Source: Treponema sp. (lineage in GTDB: Bacteria > Spirochaetota > Spirochaetia > Treponematales > Treponemataceae). Taken from it: DNA of 64,000 bases. How positions within the stretch are numbered: the stretch's first letter is position 1; the number at the start of each line of letters is the position of its first letter. The notes beneath the pieces were generated by a model, which saw only the letters and a list, made by a program, of their open reading frames with translations, did no database searches and was not told the DNA's origin. The translations under genes were made by a program, and so were the position numbers. Shown piece by piece: positions 18,294 to 27,301 of this stretch. Location: the NCBI GenBank assembly GCA_016296575.1, contig JAEDJA010000002.1:68849-132848 (forward strand), in the 5' to 3' direction.

Positions 18294-19022
18294 ATGAAAA
18301 AATTTTTATTGGTGCTGATTTCGGCGATGTTTGGTTTTACCTGTTTGTACTCTAATGACACAAGTTACACTAGAGATGAACCTTACTTATATGAGTCTGA
18401 ATATGAAACTTATAATACAAGCTTTACGCCACTAACCGCTAATGAAACGCTTTCTTTTGATCCACCTGATAGTACCAAAACAACTAAATTAGTTGTTTAC
18501 AGAACTTCTTCTGAAAAAAAAGAAATTCTGGGCGTATGGAAGGATGTTATATATGGTGCTATGCAAACATCTGCAAATGGTAAAAAACTGGTTTTTCAAA
18601 TGGGTAGAACTAAAAAACACCAACCTGTCTTTATGATCAACGGTAACACTGGTAAAATATATTACTGTTGTACAGTCGCATGTGGTTTGCGGGCAGACAA
18701 AAATCTTGATTATCTAATAACTGACAATCATATCGAATCCAAATATTTATCAGAACCTTACAATAGTCCTATTGAGATTCCTTTCTATGTAATTAGTCTT
18801 ATAGATGGAAAATTAATTAGACAACGTACCTGGCCTTTATTAAATCATTTTGGTGATTTAGATTTCAATTTTTCCCTAGTAGAAGGATATGATTTTGCTT
18901 TATTTTACAGTATTGAAATCTTTACCGAAGCTTATGCCCTCTATAACGTAGAAAAAGACCTGTTTACTGTCATTACCCCCCAAGATACCAAAGAATATGA
19001 CTTTTATGATTATGAAAATTAA
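18294..19022 (+). CDS. Secreted hypothetical protein, candidate RHS partner
   Basis: A 242-residue protein with a signal peptide (MKKFLLVLISAMFGFTCLYS, cleavage near residue 20; a cysteine at 17 makes a lipoprotein possible). The mature part is acidic and Tyr-rich, with no family recognised; a beta-propeller-like YYCCTVACGLRAD stretch lies in the middle. AAGGAG precedes the ATG and the gene begins 19 bp after the RHS stop, so it is probably co-transcribed. Position and export make it a candidate immunity or accessory protein for the RHS C-terminal domain. That is inference from context only. Confidence 0.6.
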   Translation: MKKFLLVLISAMFGFTCLYSNDTSYTRDEPYLYESEYETYNTSFTPLTANETLSFDPPDSTKTTKLVVYRTSSEKKEILGVWKDVIYGAMQTSANGKKLVFQMGRTKKHQPVFMINGNTGKIYYCCTVACGLRADKNLDYLITDNHIESKYLSEPYNSPIEIPFYVISLIDGKLIRQRTWPLLNHFGDLDFNFSLVEGYDFALFYSIEIFTEAYALYNVEKDLFTVITPQDTKEYDFYDYEN

Positions 19023-19183
19023 AATCTCCATTTTACCCTAAGGAGTTTTCACCATTTTTATTTTTTAGGAAAGAATATACTGAATTATATAACATTATTT
19101 ATCGAAAATATTATTGTGACGAAGATAAAAAAATGATATTGATAAGATAAAACAGGTTATATATTTTCCAGGAGGGATTGAAT

Positions 19184-19426
19184 ATGAATGTAGATTTTTC
19201 AGACAATTACACAGGTGTTTATAAATTGCGTTTACCCATAAAGAGTGTTTCGCATAAGTCTGTACCGCTTAAACAGCTGTTTCTTCAGCGAGTTGAGTAT
19301 GTGCCATTCTCTAAAAAATCAGTTCAGAATAAAACAGGACGTTATCTTCATTTTTCTGATTTCATTGATGTTCAGGAAAATACAATTATCGTAGAAGATG
19401 ATCTTACTGATCTTTCCGATAAGTAA
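19184..19426 (+). CDS. Small hypothetical protein
   Basis: An 80-residue protein from ATG 19184 with AGGAGG at 19170-19175. An in-frame TTG two codons upstream is less likely. It starts basic (KLRLPIKSVSHKSVPLKQL) and ends acidic (VQENTIIVEDDLTDLSDK). There is no signal peptide or membrane segment, and the family is not recognised. The inverted-repeat element copy B begins 4 bp after its stop. It may belong to the RHS locus, although a 160-bp AT-rich gap separates it from the preceding gene. Confidence 0.5.
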   Translation: MNVDFSDNYTGVYKLRLPIKSVSHKSVPLKQLFLQRVEYVPFSKKSVQNKTGRYLHFSDFIDVQENTIIVEDDLTDLSDK

Positions 19427-19430
19427 AAAT

Positions 19431-19622
19431 AGGGGCTGTCCAATAAGTTTGCATTACGGTGGTTGAGTTTACAGTCCCTGAGCCATGTCGAAGGGTCGAA
19501 ACCACCATATTTAGTGTAGCAGTCATTTCGACGAGTGGTTCCTGAGCCTGTCGAAGGGTGGTTCCTGAGCCTGTCGAAGGGCTCAATGAGCGCTACACTC
19601 ATTCATTTCAGGGGCAGCCCCT
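19431..19622. repeat. Inverted-repeat (MITE/REP-like) element, copy B
   Basis: The ends are AATAGGGGCTGTCC and its imperfect complement (GGGCAGCCCCTATT). Inside are the same building blocks as copy A (CATTACGGTGGTTGAG, ATTTAGTGTAGCA, TGAGCCATGTCGAAGGGT) plus GTTCCTGAGCCTGTCGAAGG twice. It lies 4 bp after the preceding stop codon. No coding capacity. Confidence 0.8.
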
Positions 19623-19647
19623 ATTATATTAAATTTACAAGTGAATT

Positions 19648-19757
19648 CAAATCTGCTTAAATCACAGATTTGTTTGGACTACAGACGTTTAGCTAATTCC
19701 TCTGCGGTAAAGGTCGCAGGCTTGCGCCTGCTTCCCGAGTTTGCTAGTGCAAACTCG
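19648..19757. other. Cluster of three perfect hairpins after transketolase
   Basis: CAAATCTG/CAGATTTG (19648-19672), GCAGGC/GCCTGC with a TTGC loop (19716-19731) and CGAGTTTGC/GCAAACTCG with a TAGT loop (19736-19757). They lie just beyond the transketolase stop. None has a T run, so they may be mRNA 3'-end or processing structures rather than plain terminators. Confidence 0.6.
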
Positions 19758-19763
19758 CCGTTA

Positions 19764-21740
19764 CTATTTTGCCAGTACTTCAGCAAGTTTTTCTGCTGTG
19801 AATCCTAAGTACTCTGCAACTTTGTTTGCTGGACCTGAAGTACCGAATCTGTCGATACAGAAGCAGTCTTCTTTCTTTGCAAACTGGAGCCATTCTGTAG
19901 AAATACCAGCTTCTGTACAAACTACGCGTTTTGCATCTCCAATGATAGCTTTCTGTTCACATTCACAAAGTTTTGAGAATTTTCCAAGATCAGGAACAGA
20001 AACAACACGGATTGTTTTTCCAGAAACAAGTGAAGCAGCTTTAAGAGCCATGTTTACTTCTGAACCAGAAGCCAGGATTGTTACATCAGGAGTTGCTGAT
20101 CCTTCCTGTACAACGTAAGCACCTTTTGTTGCCATATTTTCTTTCCAGTTTTTGTCAGCTTTTTCGTAAACTGCAAGTGCCTGGCGTGTGAATGCCATAC
20201 AAACTGGATGATCTTTTGATGCATAAGCCATGTTCCAAGCCTGCATAGATTCTTCTGGGTCACCAGGACGGATAGCCTGAACTCCAGGAATTGAGCGGAG
20301 AGAACACATTGTTTCGATTGGCTGGTGAGTTGGACCGTCTTCACCAACGTAAATTGAGTCGTGTGTGAATACGTAGATAACTGGCTGTTTCATCAAAGAA
20401 ACAACGCGGAGTGATGGACGGAGGTAGTCAGCAAATACAAGGAAGGTTGCACAGAATGGGCGGAGTCCACCGTGGAGTGAGATACCTGCACAAACTGCAG
20501 ACATTGCGAATTCACGGATACCGTATTCAATTGTGCGTCCTGCGCGGTTAGCTGGGCTAAATGTACCGTTGTCTGTTGCTTTGAATGCTGTTTTGTTTGG
20601 TCCCATAAGGTCAGCAGAACCACCAACCAGGTTAGCAAAACGAGCTGCAATTACGTTCAATGCTTTTCCTGAAGCGTCACGTGTAGCACATGCGTCTCCA
20701 ACTTTGTATTCAACGTCTTTGATTGTTTCGTCTGTTACTTTGTCTGAGTGGTAAGCATCCCAAAGCTTTGCAAGATCAGGATTTTCTTTTGCCCATTCAG
20801 CAAAGGTTGCATTCCAGTCAGACTCTAGCTTAGCAAATTCTGCTTTTTTGTCTTCGAAGAATTTGTAAGCTTCTGGTACAACATAGAAGTCTTTGTCTGT
20901 TGGAAGACCAAGATTTTTTTTAGCCTCAATGATTCCTTCAGCCCCTAGTGGAGCACCGTGAACGTCAGCTGTATTCTGTTTTGGAGCACCTTTACCAATT
21001 ACAGATTTGAGCATGATAAGAGATGGTTTGTCTCCGCAAGCTTTTGCATCTGCTACAAGTTTTGCGATTCCTTCTACATCGTACATGTCTCCACGGAGAA
21101 CCTGCCATCCGTAAGCTTCGTAACGTTTAGCAATGTCATCTGTGAAAGTAATGTCTGTGCATCCGTCAATAGAGATTTTGTTTTCATCGTAGAATACGAT
21201 GAGTTTTCCAAGTTTAAGATTTCCGGCCAATGAACAGGCTTCAGAAGCAACACCTTCCTGAAGACATCCTTCACCAACCAGTGAGTATGTGTAGTGATCT
21301 ACGATTGTGTGTTTTGGTGTGTTGAATTTTGCAGCAAGCATGCTTTCAGCAATAGCCATACCAACAGCCATAGAAACACCCTGTCCCAGTGGACCACCAG
21401 TGCATTCTACACCGTCTGTATCACCATATTCTGGGTGACCTGGACAACGTGAACCAACCTGACGGAAGTTCTTAATATCATCCATTGTTACATCGTATCC
21501 AGCCAAGTGGAGGATACTGTAAAGCAACATTGATCCATGTCCTGCAGAAAGAACAAAGCGATCTCGGTCTGCCCATTTTGAATTTGCTGGGTTGTGTTTC
21601 ATTACTTCGCCATACAAAACAGCGGCTACTTCTGCAGCACCAAGTGGAAGTCCTGGGTGTCCAGAATTAGCTTTCTGGATTGCATCCATTGAAAGAGAGC
21701 GGATTGAAAGAGCTACCGCTTCAATTCCTTTTTTGTCCAT
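19764..21740 (-). CDS. tkt: Transketolase
   Basis: A 658-residue enzyme with the thiamine-diphosphate signature (G-D-G-like GEGCLQEG...NKISIDG region near 155-190), the N-terminal KANSGHPGLPLGAAE, and the central FAMSAVCAGISLHGGLRPF with the catalytic Glu region (EYGIREFAMS). It moves two-carbon ketol units in the non-oxidative pentose-phosphate pathway, in the cytoplasm. It is the last gene of a four-gene minus-strand run with a CBS-ACT protein, an unknown protein and a PTS IIA protein. The PTS IIA gene ends 27 bp upstream of its start. Confidence 0.95.
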   Translation of the reverse strand: MDKKGIEAVALSIRSLSMDAIQKANSGHPGLPLGAAEVAAVLYGEVMKHNPANSKWADRDRFVLSAGHGSMLLYSILHLAGYDVTMDDIKNFRQVGSRCPGHPEYGDTDGVECTGGPLGQGVSMAVGMAIAESMLAAKFNTPKHTIVDHYTYSLVGEGCLQEGVASEACSLAGNLKLGKLIVFYDENKISIDGCTDITFTDDIAKRYEAYGWQVLRGDMYDVEGIAKLVADAKACGDKPSLIMLKSVIGKGAPKQNTADVHGAPLGAEGIIEAKKNLGLPTDKDFYVVPEAYKFFEDKKAEFAKLESDWNATFAEWAKENPDLAKLWDAYHSDKVTDETIKDVEYKVGDACATRDASGKALNVIAARFANLVGGSADLMGPNKTAFKATDNGTFSPANRAGRTIEYGIREFAMSAVCAGISLHGGLRPFCATFLVFADYLRPSLRVVSLMKQPVIYVFTHDSIYVGEDGPTHQPIETMCSLRSIPGVQAIRPGDPEESMQAWNMAYASKDHPVCMAFTRQALAVYEKADKNWKENMATKGAYVVQEGSATPDVTILASGSEVNMALKAASLVSGKTIRVVSVPDLGKFSKLCECEQKAIIGDAKRVVCTEAGISTEWLQFAKKEDCFCIDRFGTSGPANKVAEYLGFTAEKLAEVLAK

Positions 21741-21767
21741 TATATACTCCTATAATATAGAAAAGGT

Positions 21768-22244
21768 TTATTTATCCAATTCTTTAATTTCGTTTAATAA
21801 CTGTACTTCAGTTGCCTTATTTTCCAAAAGTTTACGGAAAGAAGGTTTGCGGAACTGTTCCACCAATCCTGAAAGTACTTTAAGATGTGTCTGTGAGTTC
21901 GATGTAAGAAGAATAAACATTGTGCTAACTTTTCTTTCATCTGGAGCACTCATATCAATTGGTTCTTTCAAATAAACAACAACGATACGCTGTTCCTCAT
22001 CATCCTTCATAATAGGAGCACGGGCATGTGGAAGTGCAATTGCATTTCCTACAGCTGTACTCAAAATATCTTCACGTGCACACAATGCATTATACAGATT
22101 TTCACGATTCATACTATCGGGTAAATTCATCATTTTACAAACGTTGGCATATACTTCTTTTGCAGTAGATCCTTCAGCATCCTTAATGATTCCTCCCTTG
22201 TGAATCAGATCTGCCAGAAGTTGGTTTGTGTCTTTTTCTTCCAT
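21768..22244 (-). CDS. PTS EIIA (fructose/nitrogen-type) domain protein
   Basis: A 158-residue single-domain PTS EIIA of the mannitol-fructose/Ntr class. The phospho-accepting histidine is H73 in IALPHARAP. Neighbouring family features are REDILSTAVGNAIALPH and a C-terminal helix (HLKVLSGLVEQFRKP). As no EIIB or EIIC gene lies nearby, it probably acts as a regulatory IIA like PtsN rather than in sugar import. It sits between the unknown 484-aa gene and tkt, suggesting a role in coupling carbon status to central metabolism. Confidence 0.88.
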   Translation of the reverse strand: MEEKDTNQLLADLIHKGGIIKDAEGSTAKEVYANVCKMMNLPDSMNRENLYNALCAREDILSTAVGNAIALPHARAPIMKDDEEQRIVVVYLKEPIDMSAPDERKVSTMFILLTSNSQTHLKVLSGLVEQFRKPSFRKLLENKATEVQLLNEIKELDK

Positions 22245-22272
22245 TTATTTACCTCTCTTTTATATCTTTTAC

Positions 22273-23727
22273 CTATTTAACTATTTTAAAAATACTTTTA
22301 TTTTGAGCAGTTGTATCAATTTTCAAGTCGTATTTTATATCTTCAAGAGTTTCCATCATTCCGTCAATTGACAGCAGTATTTCCTCGCCTTCATGAACAA
22401 ATCTTGATGGAAAATTTTCCATTTCCTCAACCATTCTTAAAAGATGATCAGATATCTGAACCAGTATTATCAGCGAATTTTGAGGCAGTTCCACCAAATC
22501 AACTTCATCGTACACCAACGTACACATTAGATTTCGTACCTCCAAGAAGAAAGGCAACAATCGTTTTCTAAGCGGAGCAATCTCAATATCGTTAAATTTC
22601 AGATAGTCTTTTAAAATTATACTCGTTCTTTTCTTCAAATTCAACAAGATAAATTTCTTCTCATTATCTGTCAAACTGATACATGCCGGAGTTATTTTTT
22701 CACGGAGTTCTTCGTAATCAATTTCCTTTCCATGAGTCCTGACTTCTTCCTTGATAATTGCGTTAAAAACCGGCTCGGAAAAAAACTGCTCAATTTCTGG
22801 AATACGATGAAGTCCTGCAAGCTCCCTATTCCAAGGTCCTACGTACGGAATCTCCTCTTTGCATTTCCATATTCGAGATTCAACTCCATAAGGCTTAAAA
22901 CCAATTTCTTCTGTATATTTCAAAAATTCTTCACAGGAACCACAGTTCAATTTACATAAAGTCTGCTGTTCTTCAAGAAATAAATAAGCCAGCTGAGATT
23001 CAATTGATGCACAAGGACCTATTTTTTCAATAATCCGCAAAAGACCTGTTTCAAAATCTTTATACCACTGAACTCTTTCCATTGCAGATTCAGTTATAGC
23101 ACTTGCCTTTGATCCCGGAAGAAAAGAAACTTCAATTACACTTTCTGCCCAGTCAATTACACGACCAATAATCCTGTCACCATATTGATAACCATTTTCG
23201 ATAAGTGGTTTTAGTGAGAATCCTGTAAGTCGAACAGTTGCAGGAAGTTGATTTTGCTTAAACGATGCAACATTGAACTTGTCATTTGCCGGGTCATCAA
23301 AAATATAAGGCATAATATAACCTTCACCCAACAGCGAATGGATATCCATGGCAAGATTTGTTGTTATTTCCACTTCAACTCGTGGAAGCATTTTCCCATA
23401 AGAAATCAGTTTTGCATTATATGGATATTCCCCAGGACTTAAAAATGGCATAAAACGGTGACCAGGCACAAAAGCTTCTGCCTGAAATTCTTCAAGAGTA
23501 GGTTTAAAACTAAAAATCCGGTTAGTAAAGGCTCCTGCTCTACTGATGAACATATCATTTTGTAATACGAAAATGAAATCATTATCATACAATATTGATT
23601 TAACATCATCTTCCGTACACTTAATCTTCTGATCAGTAAGATAATTTCGTAATTCTGCTACAGAGAAAGGATTCAGATGTGTTCTAAAAAAAGAATCGAG
23701 AGCCTTTGGAATATTTTTTTCCATCAA
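22273..23727 (-). CDS. Conserved hypothetical protein, 484 aa
   Basis: A cytoplasmic-looking protein with no signal peptide or membrane segment. The N-terminus (FSVAELRNYL...CTEDDVKSILYDNDFIFVL) resembles a small winged-helix-like domain. The middle is beta-rich (LPATVRLTGFSLKPLI, GDRIIGRVIDWAESVIEVSFL), then a cysteine cluster CKLNCGSC near 260 and a long helical C-terminus. I do not recognise the family. It starts 1 nt after the previous stop on the minus strand and precedes the PTS IIA gene by 28 bp, so it belongs to one operon with these regulators. Confidence 0.7.
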   Translation of the reverse strand: MMEKNIPKALDSFFRTHLNPFSVAELRNYLTDQKIKCTEDDVKSILYDNDFIFVLQNDMFISRAGAFTNRIFSFKPTLEEFQAEAFVPGHRFMPFLSPGEYPYNAKLISYGKMLPRVEVEITTNLAMDIHSLLGEGYIMPYIFDDPANDKFNVASFKQNQLPATVRLTGFSLKPLIENGYQYGDRIIGRVIDWAESVIEVSFLPGSKASAITESAMERVQWYKDFETGLLRIIEKIGPCASIESQLAYLFLEEQQTLCKLNCGSCEEFLKYTEEIGFKPYGVESRIWKCKEEIPYVGPWNRELAGLHRIPEIEQFFSEPVFNAIIKEEVRTHGKEIDYEELREKITPACISLTDNEKKFILLNLKKRTSIILKDYLKFNDIEIAPLRKRLLPFFLEVRNLMCTLVYDEVDLVELPQNSLIILVQISDHLLRMVEEMENFPSRFVHEGEEILLSIDGMMETLEDIKYDLKIDTTAQNKSIFKIVK

Positions 23728-24372
23728 TTAAACAGTTCTCACATCAATTACAGCACAGCCAACATCATCAAGAAGAGATTTCATCTGTTCTTCATTGATA
23801 CCAGTTGCCTTAATTGTACTACGTCTCTGTCCTTTTTCTTTTGTATCTCGAGTTACCAGGGCGATTAAGTTTCCATTTAATTCAGCAATTTTTGTAACGA
23901 TTTTTGCAAGTTCACCAGGCTTATCTGACTGACTAATTACAGCTCGAACTCCACTTACTCCAGCGCTAAACATATCAGTAAACAAAGTAAAAAGATCGCT
24001 TTCTGTAACAATTCCAACAAGTAAATCATCTTTTACAATAGGTATACAACCAATATTATTGTCTACCATTACTTTGGCTGCTTCTTCTACCACTGTATCT
24101 TCATCAAGAGAGATTACATTTTTTGTCATAAATTTTTCACATGTAAGTTTTGAAAGAAGATAACCAATTTCAAACATATCAAGTGTAGTTGCTTCAGATG
24201 GAAGTGCCTTAGTAATGTCATTCTTAGTAATGATTCCAACCAGACGTTTAGAACTATCCAAAACAGGAAGTTTATTAATTCCATGCTGAGACATTAAAGC
24301 TTTAGCCTGAGTTACTGATGTATTTGGTTCAACAGAAATTACATTTTTTGTCATTACACTTTTTACTAACAT
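23728..24372 (-). CDS. CBS-pair protein with C-terminal ACT-like domain (AcuB-like)
   Basis: A 214-residue protein from ATG 24372, with GGAGG 6 nt upstream. The frame runs 42 codons further upstream, but that part covers the preceding terminator and codes for a low-complexity hydrophobic stretch, so it is rejected. Two CBS motifs are visible (VKSVMTKNVISVEPNTSV with VGIITKNDI, and CEKFMTKNVISLDEDTVV with VGIVTESDL). An ACT-like segment follows (about 140-190: DKPGELAKIVTKIAELNGNL). Such proteins sense adenylates or amino acids. It is the first gene of the operon ending in tkt. Confidence 0.85.
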   Translation of the reverse strand: MLVKSVMTKNVISVEPNTSVTQAKALMSQHGINKLPVLDSSKRLVGIITKNDITKALPSEATTLDMFEIGYLLSKLTCEKFMTKNVISLDEDTVVEEAAKVMVDNNIGCIPIVKDDLLVGIVTESDLFTLFTDMFSAGVSGVRAVISQSDKPGELAKIVTKIAELNGNLIALVTRDTKEKGQRRSTIKATGINEEQMKSLLDDVGCAVIDVRTV

Positions 24373-24440
24373 ATAAGCCTCCAAAATAATGAAAAAAATA
24401 ATATATAGTTTAAATTTAATAATAAACAGTAATAAAAGCA

Positions 24441-24475
24441 AACAAAAAAACCACTTCATGGAACTGAAGTGGTTT
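24441..24475 (-). terminator. Rho-independent terminator of the ribosomal operon
   Basis: Perfect 11-bp stem AAACCACTTCA/TGAAGTGGTTT (24448-24458 with 24465-24475) with a 6-nt loop, followed on the minus strand by a T tract. It ends the 15-kb tuf-rpsJ-to-zinc-ribbon unit and separates it from the CBS-ACT operon. Confidence 0.9.
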
Positions 24476-24519
24476 ACAAGCAAGATTGATGCACTCAATA
24501 TAGTGCTGAATCAGTCAGA

Positions 24520-24744
24520 TTATTCTTCTGCTGGTGCTTCTTCAGCTGCAGGAGCAGCTGCTGCAACTTCAGCGCGAGCCTTATTTTTAAGGTTAGCGTT
24601 ACAGAATTTACAGATATTTACTGTCTGACCGTCAATTTCTTTTTCATAAAGAACTTTGATGTTTTCATTCTTGCAGATTGGGCAAGTGCCTCGTCCTTTA
24701 GCAGGCAATGTTCTGATTCCTGCTCCACGATGGTTCTTTGACAT
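24520..24744 (-). CDS. Small zinc-ribbon protein, last gene of ribosomal operon
   Basis: A 74-residue protein with two CxxC knuckles (TCPICKNENIKVLY, then NICKFCNANLKNK) and an Ala/Glu/Pro-rich tail (AAAAPAAEEAPAEE) like the tails of some ribosomal proteins. The N-terminus is basic (KNHRGAGIRTLPAKGRG). It lies 2 bp after rplQ and before the operon terminator. Position and composition suggest a ribosome-associated protein. It is not a recognised bacterial ribosomal protein. Confidence 0.75.
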   Translation of the reverse strand: MSKNHRGAGIRTLPAKGRGTCPICKNENIKVLYEKEIDGQTVNICKFCNANLKNKARAEVAAAAPAAEEAPAEE

Positions 24745-24746
24745 AC

Positions 24747-25232
24747 TTACTCCTTGTCAGCTTCAGCTGCAGCAGGTTTTTTAGCTGCTTTTTTTGCTTC
24801 AGCTTTAGCTTTTGGTGCAGCTTTTTTTGTTTCTTTTTTTGCTGGTTTTTCTTCAGCAGCTGAACCATTGTCCAGTTTGTAGTCAACCAGTTCAAGGATA
24901 ACAACATCAGCAGCATCACCCTGGCGGTATCCCATTTTAAGAACACGAGTGTATCCACCATTGCGTTCTGCCATGCGAGGTGCAATTTCTGTGAAAAGTT
25001 TATTCAAAATTTTTTCATCTGCAATAAACTTTGCAACTTCGCGGCGATTGTGAACACTGTCCACTTTAGCTCTTGTGATAAGTTTTTCTGCCTTACGACG
25101 AACTTCAAGAGCCTTTGATTTAGTTGTAGTAATTCTCTCATATCTAAAAAGAGAAGTTACCATATTACGAGTCATAGCACGTCTGTGTGCTGTGGTACGT
25201 GAAAGCGGATTAAAACCAATTTTATGATTCAT
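24747..25232 (-). CDS. rplQ: 50S ribosomal protein L17
   Basis: 161 residues. The first ~118 match L17 ([57 protein letters not shown]). A Lys/Ala/Glu-rich tail of about 40 residues ([20 protein letters not shown]) extends beyond the usual length. The ATG overlaps the end of rpoA by 11 nt, which implies translational coupling. Confidence 0.97.
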   Translation of the reverse strand: MNHKIGFNPLSRTTAHRRAMTRNMVTSLFRYERITTTKSKALEVRRKAEKLITRAKVDSVHNRREVAKFIADEKILNKLFTEIAPRMAERNGGYTRVLKMGYRQGDAADVVILELVDYKLDNGSAAEEKPAKKETKKAAPKAKAEAKKAAKKPAAAEADKE

Positions 25233-26277
25233 CTGTTTCTTCCTTCTGCTTTGTTATATTGGCAGCGTTCTTCAGATGACTATAATCTGTCATGCCTAAA
25301 GTAAGGTTCCAGTCAAGGAGCTTTTCTTTAATTTCGGCAAGACTCTTTTTACCAAAGTTACGTGTCTTTGCGATGTCATCTTCAGTCTTTTTAGTTAATT
25401 CACCGATTGTTCGGATGTTTGCATTTTTCAAACAGTTAGAAGATCGAACTGAAAGTTCAAGTTCTTCAACTGACATGTTCAGAAGCTTCTGAATTCCTTC
25501 ATCAGTTTCATCACCATCATCTGAACCGAGAATATCTTTATCATTGAAGTTTACGAAAATAGCAAAATGATCTTTTGCAATTTTTGCAGCTTCAGCCAAA
25601 GCATCTTCCGGTGCAATAGTTCCATCAGTCCAAATCTCAAGAACCAGTTTATCGTAGTCATTTCTCTGACCTACACGGCATGGTTCAATTGAATATTTTA
25701 CTTTTGGTACAGGAGTAAAGATTGCATCCATTGGAATTGTACCAACAACTTCAATGTAGTGTTCATTTACTTCAGCAGGAACATATCCACGTCCAAGGTC
25801 AACCTGAATTTCAACATCAAGATGTGCACCTTCCATCATAGTGAAGATTACAACATCTGTTGTCATTACTTCAATCTGGCCTTCTTTGAACAAGTCCTGA
25901 CTTTTTACTACTCCAGGACCTTTAAATTCATAAAGAATCGTGTCCTGTTCGAGATCGTTTGGTAAACGGAAACGAATCTGTTTCAGTGTATTGATAATTT
26001 CAAGTGTATCTTCAGATACATGTGGAATAGTTCCGAATTCACTAGAAATAATCTGTGCAACACCATCTTCATTGTACGAAGTAATTCTTATAGAAGTTAC
26101 AGCGTAACCCTGAATAGATGACAGAAGTACTCTGCGGAGTGTATTTCCAACAGTTGTTCCGAATCCTGTTTCAAAAGGATATGCAGTAAATTTACCGTAG
26201 TTCGGATTTGTACTAATGTGTTCAAATGAAATGCTTTTAGGTTTTTTGAAACCCTTGAGCAGATTTTTGCGAGCCAT
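25222..26277 (-). CDS. rpoA: RNA polymerase alpha subunit
   Basis: 351 residues. The N-terminal assembly domain begins [18 protein letters not shown] and includes [20 protein letters not shown]. The acidic linker ([11 protein letters not shown]) is followed by the C-terminal domain ([20 protein letters not shown], then [16 protein letters not shown]), which contacts promoter DNA and activators. Standard alpha-operon position between rpsD and rplQ. Confidence 0.97.
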   Translation of the reverse strand: MARKNLLKGFKKPKSISFEHISTNPNYGKFTAYPFETGFGTTVGNTLRRVLLSSIQGYAVTSIRITSYNEDGVAQIISSEFGTIPHVSEDTLEIINTLKQIRFRLPNDLEQDTILYEFKGPGVVKSQDLFKEGQIEVMTTDVVIFTMMEGAHLDVEIQVDLGRGYVPAEVNEHYIEVVGTIPMDAIFTPVPKVKYSIEPCRVGQRNDYDKLVLEIWTDGTIAPEDALAEAAKIAKDHFAIFVNFNDKDILGSDDGDETDEGIQKLLNMSVEELELSVRSSNCLKNANIRTIGELTKKTEDDIAKTRNFGKKSLAEIKEKLLDWNLTLGMTDYSHLKNAANITKQKEETDES

Positions 26278-26292
26278 CTGAACTCCTTATAA

Positions 26293-26886
26293 TTATTTAG
26301 AATAGAATTCAACTATGAGGTTTTCTTTAACTTCGTAGTCGATATCTTCCTTCGTTGCCAATGCAATAACTTTTCCAGAGAAGTTATCACGATCAACTTC
26401 AAGCCAAGATGGAACAATTCTGTCACCATTTTTTGCAAGAATCAATTTGATTCCAGAAGCTGATCTGCTCTTTTCTTTGATAGATACAACGTCGTTTACT
26501 TTTACAAGATAAGATGGAATATCTACTTTAGAACCATTAACAGTAATGTGTCCGTGAGTTACCATCTGGCGAGCTTCGTTACGAGTTTTTGCAAATCCGC
26601 AGCGATAAACTACGTTATCAAGACGTGATTCCAAAATCTGCAGAAGGTTAACACCAGTAATTCCCTGACGTTTTGTAGCAAGAACATAGTAGTTGCGGAA
26701 CTGGCGTTCAAGAACACCGTAGATGAAACGTACTTTCTGTTTTTCATCTAACTGAATTCCGTATTCTGACTTTTTACGTCTTGTTTCTTTCTGATTTCTT
26801 TTTGGTTCTTTATCGTAACCCATTACTCTAGGACTGATTCCCAAAGCTTTACATCTTTTTAAGATAGGCTGTGTACTTCTTCCCAT
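26293..26886 (-). CDS. rpsD: 30S ribosomal protein S4
   Basis: 197 residues. A primary 16S rRNA binder with an S4 RNA-binding domain (LESRLDNVVYRCGFAKTRNE, RQMVTHGHITVNG). The N-terminus has one cysteine only (LKRCKALGIS), so it is the zinc-free form. Lies between rpsK and rpoA in the usual alpha-operon order. Confidence 0.97.
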   Translation of the reverse strand: MGRSTQPILKRCKALGISPRVMGYDKEPKRNQKETRRKKSEYGIQLDEKQKVRFIYGVLERQFRNYYVLATKRQGITGVNLLQILESRLDNVVYRCGFAKTRNEARQMVTHGHITVNGSKVDIPSYLVKVNDVVSIKEKSRSASGIKLILAKNGDRIVPSWLEVDRDNFSGKVIALATKEDIDYEVKENLIVEFYSK

Positions 26887-26904
26887 TGTCTTAAATCTCC
26901 TAAA

Positions 26905-27285
26905 CTACATACGACGAGTTTTGCGAGGGCGGCAACCATTGTGTGGGATTGGAGTAACATCAGAGATTGATTTTACTTTAAGACCCAATGCACCAAGAGC
27001 ACGGATAGCATTTTCGCGACCCATACCAGGACCCTTTACAAAAACGTGAACTTCACGCAAGCCGTAACTTGCTGCCTTCTGAACTGCTGTTTCAGCAACA
27101 GTCTGAGCGGCAAACGGAGTAGATTTTTTTGCTCCGCGGAAACCAAGACCACCTGAAGAAGCCCATGCCAAAGCATTACCTTTCAGGTCTGTTATTGTTA
27201 CGATAGTATTATTGAACGTAGCCTGAATGTATACGTTACCTTCAAATACGCTCTTCTTTTCCTTTCGTTTTTTAACGGTAGCCAC
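26905..27285 (-). CDS. rpsK: 30S ribosomal protein S11
   Basis: 126 residues with the family core [37 protein letters not shown] and the C-terminal [17 protein letters not shown]. It is part of the small-subunit platform. 17 bp separate it from rpsM upstream and 18 bp from rpsD downstream. Confidence 0.97.
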   Translation of the reverse strand: MATVKKRKEKKSVFEGNVYIQATFNNTIVTITDLKGNALAWASSGGLGFRGAKKSTPFAAQTVAETAVQKAASYGLREVHVFVKGPGMGRENAIRALGALGLKVKSISDVTPIPHNGCRPRKTRRM

Positions 27286-27301
27286 TTATTTTTCCTCCGC
27301 C

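Noticed and set aside
24373..24498. N-terminal extension of the CBS-ACT protein with a hydrophobic stretch
   Set aside because: It covers the ribosomal-operon terminator; GGAGG is correctly placed for the shorter ATG at 24372.
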